Source: Nocardioides coralli (GTDB lineage: Bacteria; Actinomycetota; Actinomycetes; Propionibacteriales; Nocardioidaceae). From it: a stretch of 64,000 bases of DNA. The notes below the pieces were generated by a model, which saw only the letters and a program-made list of their open reading frames with translations, did no database searches and was not told the origin of the DNA. A program made the translations under genes and the position numbers. Positions within the stretch are counted from its first letter, which is position 1. Every line of letters starts with the position of its first letter. Positions 45,006 to 53,748 of this stretch are shown one piece after another. Location of the stretch: NCBI RefSeq assembly GCF_019880385.1, contig NZ_CP082273.1, forward strand, positions 1,984,001-2,048,000, in the 5' to 3' direction.

Positions 45006-46469
45006 GTGAGCAACCCAACGACTGCACACGACTACGAACTCGCTCCGGTGAAGTTCTCCCGCCTGACACGACGAGGTGTGCTCCTGGGATTGTCCGGGTC
45101 TCAGCTCGTCGTGGTCGGGTTCGGCGCGATCATGCTGGTGTTCGCGCTCTACTTCGGCGGTGGACCGTCCTTGATGTATGTCGTCCCCGTGCTGCTGCTC
45201 TGCGCTGCCCTCGCGTTCATCGGAGTCGGCGGTCGCAAGCTGATCGAGTGGCTGCCCGTGGTCAGCCGCTGGCTCTGGCGGTCCACCGGTGGTCAGTTGT
45301 TGTTCCGCCGCCACATCGTCAAGCCTCGACCGGCTGGCACGCTGTCGCTGCCTGGGGATGCCGCGCGTCTTCGTCAGTGGTTCGACCCCGAGAGCGGTGC
45401 GGTCATGGTTCATGACCCGCACGCCGCGACGCTGACTGCCATCGTCGGCGTCACCCACCCAGCCTTCATCCTGCTCGACCCGATCGAGCAACAACGCCGT
45501 GTCACGAGCTGGGGGCGAGTGCTTGCCACGGCGTGCCGCTCGGGACGCATTTCCTCGTTGCAGGTGATGGAGCGGACGCTGCCCGACTCCGGGAAGGGCC
45601 TCGCCGAGTGGTGGTCCCAGCACGGAACCCACAACGACTCGTGGACCTCGACGACGTACGGCGAACTGATCGACCGCGCTGGCCCTGCTGGCGAGCGTCA
45701 CGCGAGCACGGTGTCGATCTCACTCGACATGAAGGCGGCCGGTCGCGCCATCCGCGCCGCCGGTGGCGGCAACCGAGGAGCAGCCGCAGTTCTCCGTCAG
45801 GAGATGTCCACGATGACCGCGGCCCTCCGCGCGGCCGACCTCGCTCCATCGGGCTGGCTGGAGCCCGGCGACCTCGCGGTCATCCTCCGCTCCGCGTACG
45901 ACCCCGTGGTGGCCGGGGCCTTGGAGCGTCACGGCGAACTCGGCCGCGACCTCGCCACAGCCGGCCCGGTCGCCGTCACCGAGAACTGGTCGAGCGTACG
46001 TAGCGACTCCGCACACCACTGCGTTCTCTGGATCAGCGAATGGCCGCGATCACTCGTCTACCCGGGCTTCCTCGCACCCGTCCTGCTCTCCTCCGGCGTA
46101 CGACGGACCTTCACGCTGCTCTACACGCCGATGCGCACCGACCAAGCTGCCCGCGACATCCGCAAGAAGAAGACCGAGTACATCTCCGACGCCGCCCAGA
46201 GGCAGAGGATCGGCCAGATCGAGGACGCCCAGCAGTCCGCCGAATACAACGACGTCCTCCAGCAGGAGGCCGACCTCACCGCCGGCCACGGCATCCTCCG
46301 CACCACCGGCCTGATCGCCGTCAGCACCCAAGACCCCGACGAACTCGAACGGGCCGTAGCCGACATCGAGCAGGCCGCCATCCAAGCGTCGTGCGAGACA
46401 CGTCGGCTCTGGGGACAGCAAGCCCAGGCGTTCTCGGCCGCCGCACTGCCACTATGCCGCTCGGTCTGA
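45006..46469 (+). CDS. SCO6880-family ICE protein
   Basis: 487 aa from GTG 45006. Two membrane helices (LVVVGFGAIMLVFALYFGG, LMYVVPVLLLCAALAFIGV) near the start, then a long cytoplasmic region with SLDMKAAGRAIRAAGGG and RTFTLLYTPMRTDQAARDIRKKK. In other actinobacterial ICEs SCO6880 proteins sit between TrbL and VirB4, combining PrgI-like helices with the N-terminal part of VirB4. Here VirB4 lacks that N-terminal part, consistent with a split. Confidence 0.8.
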   Translation: MSNPTTAHDYELAPVKFSRLTRRGVLLGLSGSQLVVVGFGAIMLVFALYFGGGPSLMYVVPVLLLCAALAFIGVGGRKLIEWLPVVSRWLWRSTGGQLLFRRHIVKPRPAGTLSLPGDAARLRQWFDPESGAVMVHDPHAATLTAIVGVTHPAFILLDPIEQQRRVTSWGRVLATACRSGRISSLQVMERTLPDSGKGLAEWWSQHGTHNDSWTSTTYGELIDRAGPAGERHASTVSISLDMKAAGRAIRAAGGGNRGAAAVLRQEMSTMTAALRAADLAPSGWLEPGDLAVILRSAYDPVVAGALERHGELGRDLATAGPVAVTENWSSVRSDSAHHCVLWISEWPRSLVYPGFLAPVLLSSGVRRTFTLLYTPMRTDQAARDIRKKKTEYISDAAQRQRIGQIEDAQQSAEYNDVLQQEADLTAGHGILRTTGLIAVSTQDPDELERAVADIEQAAIQASCETRRLWGQQAQAFSAAALPLCRSV

Positions 46470-46505
46470 GCACCAGATCTGAGGGCCGATTCAGCCTGGC
46501 GGCTG

Positions 46506-47354
46506 TCAGTCCTTCTTCCCACCGCGCTGGTATGGCCGAACGCTTGTCCCGTCCTTCCTGGTGTACCCACTCACGCCGTGCTCGTCGGGCGACCGACGGG
46601 CCTCGCGCAAAGCATCGGCGCTGGCTGCCGGGGCCCGCCTCGTGGATGACTGCGTCGAAGGAGTAGTGGCGCGGACTCCTCTCGGCGAGCGGTCACCAAG
46701 AGCGTCTATAGCCACCTTCGCCACGACTGGAGCAGTGGTTAGCACCGCCGCCCGCACATGTGGATTGCTCCACGTCTGCTGGGCGACACGCTTCAGTGAC
46801 TGAGTCCACTGCCGCAAGTTGCCCTTCGGAGTCCCCGCCGCAGGTGCGGGTGCAGAGCTTCTGGAGGAAGGAGCCGCCAGGGAGGGGGTACTTGTGCTGG
46901 CATTGGTCGTTTCAGTGCTGGCATTGGTCGTTGCAGCGCTGGCCGGATTGAGAAGCCCGGGATACAGCGGATTCGTAAGCGGCACCTCGGCACACGGTTG
47001 GGGAGGCCCGTCACCGAAGTCCGACATTGTTCTCAGGGCCGGGTCGTAGTAGCCGTTGGTTTGATTCATCCAGCTGCCGCCATGCGCGGCGAGGTGCTCA
47101 TCGTGCGAAAGGAACTGGATGTTTCGAGGGTCGTCCAGATACTCCGGGTACGCCGAGACACTCTTCATGTGCTGGCCTTCGAATGCCCGCCCCTTAACGT
47201 CGTAGGCCTTGCCCTTCTCCGCAATCTGCTCCTGCTGCTCGGGCGTCCAATCACGGGTGCCCTTGCCTTCAAGTACGAGCCTCTTCTCGTTCTCCCATGC
47301 CTTCCTGATCGCTCGGTTACGACCCGCAGTCCTACTCGACATCGTCGTCACCAA
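46506..47354 (-). CDS. HNH/GH-E-type nuclease toxin-like protein
   Basis: 282 aa (start ATG 47354 or 47342). A conserved core GQHMKSVSAYPEYLDDPRNIQFLSHDEHL with AHGG and TNGYYDP resembles HNH/endonuclease VII-like toxins. A Ser/Thr/Pro linker is followed by a short C-terminal motif VSGYTRKDGTSVRPYQRGG. No signal peptide. The immunity-type gene lies directly upstream and overlaps by 23 bp. Reversed relative to the transfer operon. Confidence 0.7.
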   Translation of the reverse strand: MVTTMSSRTAGRNRAIRKAWENEKRLVLEGKGTRDWTPEQQEQIAEKGKAYDVKGRAFEGQHMKSVSAYPEYLDDPRNIQFLSHDEHLAAHGGSWMNQTNGYYDPALRTMSDFGDGPPQPCAEVPLTNPLYPGLLNPASAATTNASTETTNASTSTPSLAAPSSRSSAPAPAAGTPKGNLRQWTQSLKRVAQQTWSNPHVRAAVLTTAPVVAKVAIDALGDRSPRGVRATTPSTQSSTRRAPAASADALREARRSPDEHGVSGYTRKDGTSVRPYQRGGKKD

Positions 47355-47766
47355 TGCCGAGCACGGCAGCCAGACTGGTCAGGAAGGTGAAGAAGTCGGC
47401 GAAGGTCTCGTCGTCCTCGATCCTTCCGACCTCGTGGTTGTAGATCGAGATTCGCTCACTTGATTCCTCGCACAGAACTGGGTCGCCCGAGGACAAAGTG
47501 CCGATGACGATGTAATTGTCATCTGGTCGATCGGGGTCGTCTACATCGATCAACGGAAGATGTTCAACGCCGCGCAGTTGAAAGCCCGCAGGCAGGAAGA
47601 AGTCTCCGCCGTCCGAAACGAGGAGCCACCGCTTGAGCTGGGACGGTAGTTGACGGTCATGCTCCGACTCGAACGCCTCGATAAGCGCATCCGTCGTCGG
47701 CTCCACGAAACTCATCTGCCCTTGAGACCTCAGCAGGTCTGCAACGGCCTCGGGCTCACTTGACAT
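47332..47766 (-). CDS. SMI1/KNR4 (SUKH) immunity-type protein
   Basis: 144 aa. SUKH features are visible: LPSQLKRWLLVSDGGDFFLPAGF, LPLIDVD, YIVIGTLSSGDPVLCEES, FADFFTFLTSL. SUKH proteins neutralise nuclease toxins of contact-dependent and polymorphic toxin systems. Transcribed first and overlapping the HNH gene, the pair forms a toxin-immunity or addiction module inside the ICE. Confidence 0.8.
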   Translation of the reverse strand: MSSEPEAVADLLRSQGQMSFVEPTTDALIEAFESEHDRQLPSQLKRWLLVSDGGDFFLPAGFQLRGVEHLPLIDVDDPDRPDDNYIVIGTLSSGDPVLCEESSERISIYNHEVGRIEDDETFADFFTFLTSLAAVLGIGDDDVE

Positions 47767-47971
47767 TTCGTCACTCCTGGAACTGACTCGAATTGATTGA
47801 CGCTCGGCGTGGATGGTCCTCGGGTCGTGCCAGAGGCGTGTAGATCATCCCAAATTCCAACCTGGGTGAAGACGTGCCGGGCCGCGTTCGCTATCCCGGT
47901 GGTCGGAGGGTCGGATGTGCGGCTGTTGCTGTTCAGCGCGGCGTAGGCGCGATCACAGACGTGGTGGCACA

Positions 47972-48000
47972 CCTCCTTCTCGACCAGATCGAGAAGGAGG
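47972..48000 (+). promoter_or_regulatory. perfect hairpin sequestering the Shine-Dalgarno of the VirB4-VirD4 operon
   Basis: CCTCCTTCTCGA (47972-47983) and TCGAGAAGGAGG (47989-48000) form a perfect 12-bp stem with a 5-base loop CCAGA. The whole AGAAGGAGG ribosome site, five bases from ATG 48006, is in the 3' arm. Without opening, translation of the first gene should be blocked. Confidence 0.75.
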
Positions 48001-48005
48001 CCCCG

Positions 48006-48407
48006 ATGCCCACGTTCGAGAACCCGGCGGCTGACGCCGACGAAGTCCAGACAGTCCTGCGTGGTCTGGCGCATGCGACCCGGTCCATCGACGACCCCCG
48101 CGACATCTACTCGGTGCTCGGGTCCCTCACCTCAGCGGTCGCGTCCCTGAGCCAGTCGCTGCACCAGATCGCAGCGTTCCACGACGCACGTCAGCGGCAA
48201 ACGGAGTGGGTGCCGGCGGACTCTCCGAAGGCTCGCTCGGCTGCGTACTGGGTGTCTTGGGATCTCCACCGGGCCGGCGAAATGGTGCGACAGGTTGGCG
48301 AGGTCATCGCGAACGCTCACGAGGCGGAGGCCATGCTTGCCTACCACCGCGAGTTCCCCGATCCACCCTCGTCGCGCTCGTCCGTCGACCACGGGCTGTC
48401 GCTGTGA
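48006..48407 (+). CDS. hypothetical ICE protein (133 aa), first gene of the VirB4 operon
   Basis: 133 aa, helical, no known domain; contains VLRGLAHATRSIDDPRDIYS and a region like DLHRAGEMVRQVGEVIANAHEA. Very strong SD (AGAAGGAGG) buried in a hairpin. An in-frame GTG at 47874 would bypass the hairpin but gives an Arg/Pro-rich unlikely extension. Overlaps the VirB4 start by 4 bp. Confidence 0.75.
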   Translation: MPTFENPAADADEVQTVLRGLAHATRSIDDPRDIYSVLGSLTSAVASLSQSLHQIAAFHDARQRQTEWVPADSPKARSAAYWVSWDLHRAGEMVRQVGEVIANAHEAEAMLAYHREFPDPPSSRSSVDHGLSL

Positions 48408-49933
48408 AGGGTTCGGACGAAGGCCGCCTGCACAGCGCGGTCCTCGTCGTCCCTCGACGCGAGTGTCGTCGTGACCGGCGGGCACGCAAGGCGGCGGCGA
48501 AGTCGTTGCTGGACGAGGAACGTGACTCCCGCAAGGCCGTCGCCAAAGCGAAGGCAGACGAGCTGGCGGCCGAGCGGCGCGCAACCATAGTGCTACCAAA
48601 GGCGGGCGAACCCGGCCCTGCTGCGCTCCGCACTCCGGGTCGCCTGCGATTGCCGCGTCATCAGGACACCTCGGCCACCCTGGCGGGTGCGTACCCGTTC
48701 CTCGCGGAAGGCGGGCTCGGGAGCGACGGGGTGTTCGTCGGTCAGGATCTCTACTCCGGGTCCTCGTTCGTCTACGACCCTTGGGTGCTCTACGCCCGTG
48801 GTCTGATCACTGCTCCGAACCTCGTGCTCGCTGGCATCGTCGGCTCGGGCAAGTCGGCACTGGCGAAGAGCCTCTACACCCGCTCGATCCCGTTCGGTCG
48901 CCGCGTCTACGTCCCCGGTGACCCGAAGGGCGAGCACACCGCCGTCGCCGAAGCGGTCGGCGGCAAGGCCATCGCACTCGGACACGGGATGCCGAACCGG
49001 CTCAACCCACTCGATGAGGGGCACCGCCCGGCTGGCCCCGATGATCAGCAGTGGGCAGCGCAGGTGACCGCGCGACGGCGCGAACTGGTCGGCGCACTGG
49101 CGGAGACCGTCCTCGACCGTCGGCTCACGCCTCTGGAGCACACCGCGATCGACGTCGCCCTCGCTGAGGCCGTGCGCTCGGCAGACGTCCCGGTGTTGCC
49201 AATGGTCGTCGACCAGCTGCTGGCTCCCGATCCGGCCACCGACTCCGATGGTCGGCTTGCCGAGGACGGCCGGCTCGCCGGCCACGCGCTGCGCCGACTC
49301 GTCGCGGGTGACCTGGCCGGTCTGTTCGACGGCCCCTCGACTGTGCGGTTCGATCCGACGCTGCCGATGGTCTCCCTCGACCTGTCTCGGGTCACGGAGA
49401 ACGCCACTTTGACCTCGGTGCTGATGACGTGCGCGTCCGCGTGGATGGAGTCCGCCCTGCTCGACCCGAACGGCGGTCAACGCTGGGTCGTGTACGACGA
49501 GGCGTGGCGCCTCATGTCCCACCCGGCCCTGCTGCGCCGGATGGACGCCCACTGGCGACTGGCACGGCACTACGGCATCGCAAACATGTTGATCTTCCAC
49601 AAACTCTCCGACCTCGACAACGTCGGCGATCAGGGCTCCGCGATGCGAGCCCTCGCCTCGTCCCTGTTGGCCAACGCCGAGACGCGAGTGGTCTATCGGC
49701 AGGAATCCGACCAGCTTGGCTCCACCGCCGCGACCCTCGGGCTGACCGGCACCGAGCAGTCGCTCCTGCCAACGCTGGGCACCGGACAAGGACTATGGCG
49801 GATCAAGCACAGGTCGTTCGTGGTCCAGCACCAGCTCCATCCCGCCGAGCTGAAATTGTTCGACACCGCCGGCCGCATGAACGGGGTTGCACCAGAGGGA
49901 CACCTGTCATCTGAGACAGGAGGCATCCGATGA
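48404..49933 (+). CDS. VirB4-type conjugation ATPase (short form)
   Basis: 509 aa from GTG 48404. Walker A VLAGIVGSGKSALAKSLY (about 140-157), Walker B RWVVYDEAWRLM, and a late HKLSDLDNVGDQGSA motif characterise VirB4. At 509 aa it lacks the usual N-terminal half, probably supplied by the SCO6880-type protein upstream. It energises the transfer channel at the membrane. Coupled by overlaps to both neighbours. Confidence 0.88.
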   Translation: MKGSDEGRLHSAVLVVPRRECRRDRRARKAAAKSLLDEERDSRKAVAKAKADELAAERRATIVLPKAGEPGPAALRTPGRLRLPRHQDTSATLAGAYPFLAEGGLGSDGVFVGQDLYSGSSFVYDPWVLYARGLITAPNLVLAGIVGSGKSALAKSLYTRSIPFGRRVYVPGDPKGEHTAVAEAVGGKAIALGHGMPNRLNPLDEGHRPAGPDDQQWAAQVTARRRELVGALAETVLDRRLTPLEHTAIDVALAEAVRSADVPVLPMVVDQLLAPDPATDSDGRLAEDGRLAGHALRRLVAGDLAGLFDGPSTVRFDPTLPMVSLDLSRVTENATLTSVLMTCASAWMESALLDPNGGQRWVVYDEAWRLMSHPALLRRMDAHWRLARHYGIANMLIFHKLSDLDNVGDQGSAMRALASSLLANAETRVVYRQESDQLGSTAATLGLTGTEQSLLPTLGTGQGLWRIKHRSFVVQHQLHPAELKLFDTAGRMNGVAPEGHLSSETGGIR

Positions 49934-50985
49934 GAGTCCAGACCCGAGACCTCGCCGCACGTGAGGAGAAGCTCGAAGCCCTGCAACAGAAGCTCACCGA
50001 GTCGGTCAGCGCGCTGGTCACCGGCGACGACTGGAAGCGCGCCCTGGAGTTCGCCGCGAAGTTCCGCTCGCGGTCCTTCAACAACACGATGCTGATCTAC
50101 GTCCAGCACTACGCGGCGTTCCAGCAGGGGCGGGTGCCCGAGCCGGTGCCGACGTACGTCGCCGGCTTCCGCCAGTGGCTCAGCCTCAACCGAGCAGTGA
50201 TGAAGGGCCAGTCGGGCTACGCGATCCTCGCGCCCGTTACCGCTCGGTTCGCTTCCTCGAATCCTGCCGACGCGAACTCGTGGCGACGTCTCGCCCGCGG
50301 CGAGAAGCCGGGCTTCGGCGAGGCTGTCCGCTCCAAGCTGGTTGGCCTCAAGCCTGCACACGTCTGGGACATCTCCCAGACCGACGGTGAGCCGATAGCC
50401 GAGACGCCGCGCCCCGCCTTGCTCCAAGGCCAGGCACCGGATGGCCTGTGGGACGGCCTTGCCGACCAGATCACCGCGCACGGGTTCGAGCTGCGTCTCG
50501 TCTCGGATGCGAGGTCGATTGGTGGCGCCAACGGATTGACCGACTACATGACCCGCGAGGTGTCGGTGCGGATGGACATGGACGACGCCGCCCAGGTCAA
50601 GACGCTGGCCCACGAGCTCGGGCACGTCATGCTCCACGGACCTGACAACGCCGACGCCGCCATGCACCGTGGCATCGCCGAGGTCGAAGCCGAGTCCGTC
50701 GCCCTCATGGTCGGCGCGGCGCACGGGCTGGCGACCGACGACTACACGATCCCGTACGTCGCCTCCTGGGCGTCGAGCGTGCCGGGCAAGACGCCCGTCG
50801 AGGTCGTGCAGTCCACCGCCGAGCGTGTGCGGGGTTCGGCGGTCACGATCCTCGACAAGCTCGACACCCCGCAGGTCGGCGACGGCAACCCGCCCGGACT
50901 CGACCGCGAAGCGCTCGCTGCTGGGCGTGGGGCAGCACCAGTGCAAACGGTCGCTCAGCGGCAGGTGGAGACGATCGGGCTATGA
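49930..50985 (+). CDS. ardC-like: ArdC-like antirestriction protein with zincin domain
   Basis: 351 aa. The N-terminal ssDNA-binding domain (RSFNNTMLIYVQHYAAFQ) is followed by a metallopeptidase-like domain with LAHELGHVMLHG (HELGH at about 228-232) and downstream AEVEAESVALMV, the ArdC arrangement. ArdC proteins protect incoming single-stranded DNA from restriction. Positioned between VirB4 and VirD4, so it would be made with the transfer machinery. Confidence 0.85.
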   Translation: MRVQTRDLAAREEKLEALQQKLTESVSALVTGDDWKRALEFAAKFRSRSFNNTMLIYVQHYAAFQQGRVPEPVPTYVAGFRQWLSLNRAVMKGQSGYAILAPVTARFASSNPADANSWRRLARGEKPGFGEAVRSKLVGLKPAHVWDISQTDGEPIAETPRPALLQGQAPDGLWDGLADQITAHGFELRLVSDARSIGGANGLTDYMTREVSVRMDMDDAAQVKTLAHELGHVMLHGPDNADAAMHRGIAEVEAESVALMVGAAHGLATDDYTIPYVASWASSVPGKTPVEVVQSTAERVRGSAVTILDKLDTPQVGDGNPPGLDREALAAGRGAAPVQTVAQRQVETIGL

Positions 50986-51512
50986 GCATGATCAACGCTG
51001 CCGCCCCGTACCGGCGCGACGACCGCCAAGCGGTCCGCGTCCCCGTGGTCATGCCGCTGGTCGAGGTCGACGTCGACGAGAAGGGCTTCCTGACCGTCAA
51101 GCTCGACCACGAGCCCTACTCCGTCGACGGATCGCTCACCCGCGACGACCTCCATCGAATACTCGACGAGATCGCCGCCGACCTGGGGACCGCCGTACGG
51201 GTCGAGGTCCACGAAGGCGACGGGAACACCTTCACCGACATCGCCACTCCTGCCCGTCCACGCCTGCGGATGGTCAGGCCCGTGCGCGAGTCGGCGGCCA
51301 CGGTCGGCGAGGTGACCGGCGGCGGGTTCCAGGCAGGCGAGGAAGTCGCTGTCGCCGTGGTGGTCGCCCACCAGGTCGCCAGCACCGACGGCACCGCGCG
51401 CCTGCGCCTACCGCCCGCGCTGCTCGAAGCTCACCCGGGCCTGGTGGTGTTCATGGGTAAGCGGTCCGGCACCGTCATGGTCAGCGCAAGTGCCGATGGT
51501 GGTGCGGCGTGA
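50982..51512 (+). CDS. hypothetical ICE protein (176 aa)
   Basis: 176 aa. The N-terminal 90 residues (VVMPLVEVDVDEKGFLTVKLD...) and C-terminal part (VAVAVVVAHQVASTDGTARLRLPPALL) look like two small beta domains. No family recognised. It overlaps ArdC and VirD4 by 4 bp each. Confidence 0.7.
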   Translation: MSMINAAAPYRRDDRQAVRVPVVMPLVEVDVDEKGFLTVKLDHEPYSVDGSLTRDDLHRILDEIAADLGTAVRVEVHEGDGNTFTDIATPARPRLRMVRPVRESAATVGEVTGGGFQAGEEVAVAVVVAHQVASTDGTARLRLPPALLEAHPGLVVFMGKRSGTVMVSASADGGAA

Positions 51513-53272
51513 ACCCTCGCGGGCAGGGAGTCGACGACGACCTGGTCAACTTCGGCCTCATCCTCATCGCCGCCGTCGGCCTGATCGCGGCGATCCTGCG
51601 ACTTGCTGGATCTGCCGCCGCGTGGGTGTCAGGCGCCTCGCAGCCAAAACGGGGCTGGGAGGCCGGCTTTCGAGTTCTCACCCACCCCAGCGACCCATCC
51701 ACCGCGCTCGGTGCCGACGGACTCGCTGCGTGGGTCTACTGGCTCGTGCTGCTGCTCATGGTCTCGGCGGTCATCGCCAGCACCCTCGTGCTATGGCGAC
51801 GGATCGGCTCGATGAAGCACACGACGTCGCATGATCCCCGCCGACTTGCAGGGGTCGCCACTGGACGCGACGTACGAGCGGTTGCATCGGATAGGGCGCT
51901 GCTTGCGCGTGGCCAGACGCTGCGACCGTCCCTCGACAAGCCGGAGCTCTCTGACGTCGGCTACCTCCTCGGGCGCTCGCGGGGTCAGGGCGTCTGGGCG
52001 TCGGTCGAGGACTCGATCCTGGTGCTGGGACCGCCCCGCTCGGGCAAAGGCCTCCACGTCGTCATCAACGCGATCCTCGACGCCCCCGGCGCGGTCATCA
52101 CCACCGCCACTCGACCCGACAACATCGCAGCCACCATCACGGCTCGCCAGGTGCGCGGACCGGTCGCGGTCTTCGACCCCCAACGGCTGGCCGAGGGTCT
52201 ACCGGCTGGCCTTCGCTGGTCACCCGTGCGCGGTTGCCAAGACCCACTCACCGCGATGATCCGAGCCACTGGCCTCGCGTCCGCAACCGGCTTGTCGACC
52301 GGCGGGGTCGAGTCCGGCGGCTTCTGGGAAGGCAAGACCCGCACAGCCCTCCAGGCGCTGCTCCATGCGGCTGCCCTCGACAATCGCAGTCCCCGCGAGC
52401 TATTCGGGTGGACGCTGTCGCCGTCTGCGGCGGCCGACGCGGTGGCGATCTTGTCGAGCAACCACAAGGCTGCACCCGGCTGGGCCGACTCGTTGGAGTC
52501 GATGATCCACTCCGACCCCCGCACCCGAGACTCGATCTGGATGGGCGTTTCCCTCGCCCTCACCTGCCTCGCCGACCCACGAGTCCTCGACGCCGTGTCC
52601 CCGAACCCCGGCGAGCACTTCGACCCCGTCGACTTCCTCACCAGCAACGGCACCCTCTTCCTCCTCGCCACCGGCGCAGGAGCTGGCGCCTCCGGGTCAC
52701 TCGTCGCAGCCTTCATCGAGGATCTCGTCGAGACCGCCCGCCACCTCGCCGCCGCATCACCTGGCGCACGCATGGACCCACCGCTACTCCTGGCACTCGA
52801 CGAGATCGGCAACCTTTCGCCGCTGCCGTCCCTGCCGGTCCTCATGGCCGAGGGCGGCGGCACCGGGATCACCACGATGCCCGTGCTCCAGTCCCTCTCC
52901 CAGGCCCGAGACAAGTGGGGCGAGCACGCGGCCGGCGCCATCTGGGACGCCTCCATCGTCAAAGTCGTCCTCGGCGGCACTTCGTCGGCGAAGGACCTCC
53001 AAGACCTCTCCGCCCTGATCGGCGAGCGCGACGAGAAGACCGACACCGTCTCCGTCGGCGACTACGGCTCCCGGTCGCTCCAACGCTCCGTGCGACGAGT
53101 GCCGGTGATGCCGCCAGAGGTGATTCGCACCCTGCCATTCGGCACCGCTCTCGTACTGCTCCGCAGCGCCCCGCCGCTGGTCACCGACCTACGTCCTTGG
53201 ACGGCTCGCAAGGAAGCCGAGCGACTCCGCGAGCAACGAACCCAGGTCGAAGCGGCACTCCGCCGCCGCTAG
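51509..53272 (+). CDS. VirD4/TraG-type coupling protein
   Basis: 587 aa from GTG 51509. Two N-terminal membrane helices (near 10-35 and 75-95), Walker A LVLGPPRSGKGLHVVI (about 171-186), ITTATRPDN, and Walker B LLLALDEIGNLSPLPSLPVLM. It receives the relaxosome and pumps DNA to the T4SS. Ends 4 bp inside the opposing nuclease-like gene. Confidence 0.9.
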   Translation: MNPRGQGVDDDLVNFGLILIAAVGLIAAILRLAGSAAAWVSGASQPKRGWEAGFRVLTHPSDPSTALGADGLAAWVYWLVLLLMVSAVIASTLVLWRRIGSMKHTTSHDPRRLAGVATGRDVRAVASDRALLARGQTLRPSLDKPELSDVGYLLGRSRGQGVWASVEDSILVLGPPRSGKGLHVVINAILDAPGAVITTATRPDNIAATITARQVRGPVAVFDPQRLAEGLPAGLRWSPVRGCQDPLTAMIRATGLASATGLSTGGVESGGFWEGKTRTALQALLHAAALDNRSPRELFGWTLSPSAAADAVAILSSNHKAAPGWADSLESMIHSDPRTRDSIWMGVSLALTCLADPRVLDAVSPNPGEHFDPVDFLTSNGTLFLLATGAGAGASGSLVAAFIEDLVETARHLAAASPGARMDPPLLLALDEIGNLSPLPSLPVLMAEGGGTGITTMPVLQSLSQARDKWGEHAAGAIWDASIVKVVLGGTSSAKDLQDLSALIGERDEKTDTVSVGDYGSRSLQRSVRRVPVMPPEVIRTLPFGTALVLLRSAPPLVTDLRPWTARKEAERLREQRTQVEAALRRR

Positions 53273-53703
53273 GAAAGCAGTCTGGCGACCGCATCCAGGT
53301 CGCGGTCGTGATTGCGAACGATCTTGCCACGCTTGTTCTCAAAGGCTTCCAGGGGTATCACCACCAGCCGGAGGCCGTGCTGAGGAATGAGCTGACGGCG
53401 CCGCTCGTCATACAGCGCTCGCTGTTCACCGCGAGGCACGCCCGAGACCGTGATCCTGTCGGGCTTGTCGAAGAACGCGACCGCCTCGGTGTGCTGCCGC
53501 TCGTAGAACTCGACAACGAAGCTGCGACTGGGCCAGTAGGCATCCACCGGAAGTGCGGTTGCTCTCCCAGTTTTCGGAGACGGGTCACCAAGAAGCCACG
53601 GGAACCTGTGTTGGCGTAGGCCCGCCTCTCCCAACGCCTCGTCACAAAGATCGACGACGTAGAACTCGTCGCTCTGTGCGCGGCCACGACCACTGCTCTT
53701 CAT
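53269..53703 (-). CDS. PD-(D/E)XK/Vsr-like nuclease-fold protein (cargo)
   Basis: 144 aa from ATG 53703 (a start at 53772 is possible but overlaps the SSB leader structure). PVDAYWPSRSFVVEFYERQHTE resembles the catalytic strands of Vsr/DUF559-type nucleases (D, then E-x-x-x-x-H), with a later RALYDERRRQLIPQHGLRLVVI. No lysine follows the Glu as in a strict ExK, so activity is uncertain. Reversed relative to the transfer operon; its end overlaps the VirD4 stop. Confidence 0.6.
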   Translation of the reverse strand: MKSSGRGRAQSDEFYVVDLCDEALGEAGLRQHRFPWLLGDPSPKTGRATALPVDAYWPSRSFVVEFYERQHTEAVAFFDKPDRITVSGVPRGEQRALYDERRRQLIPQHGLRLVVIPLEAFENKRGKIVRNHDRDLDAVARLLS

Positions 53704-53748
53704 CGGCAACGAGCGTAACCATCCAGGCAGATCGTCGCCGCTGCACAC

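Noticed and set aside
43745..45415. 556-aa plus-strand frame overlapping the TrbL-like gene
   Set aside because: Arg-rich frame-shifted shadow; the TrbL-like and SCO6880 frames have proper membrane helices and starts.
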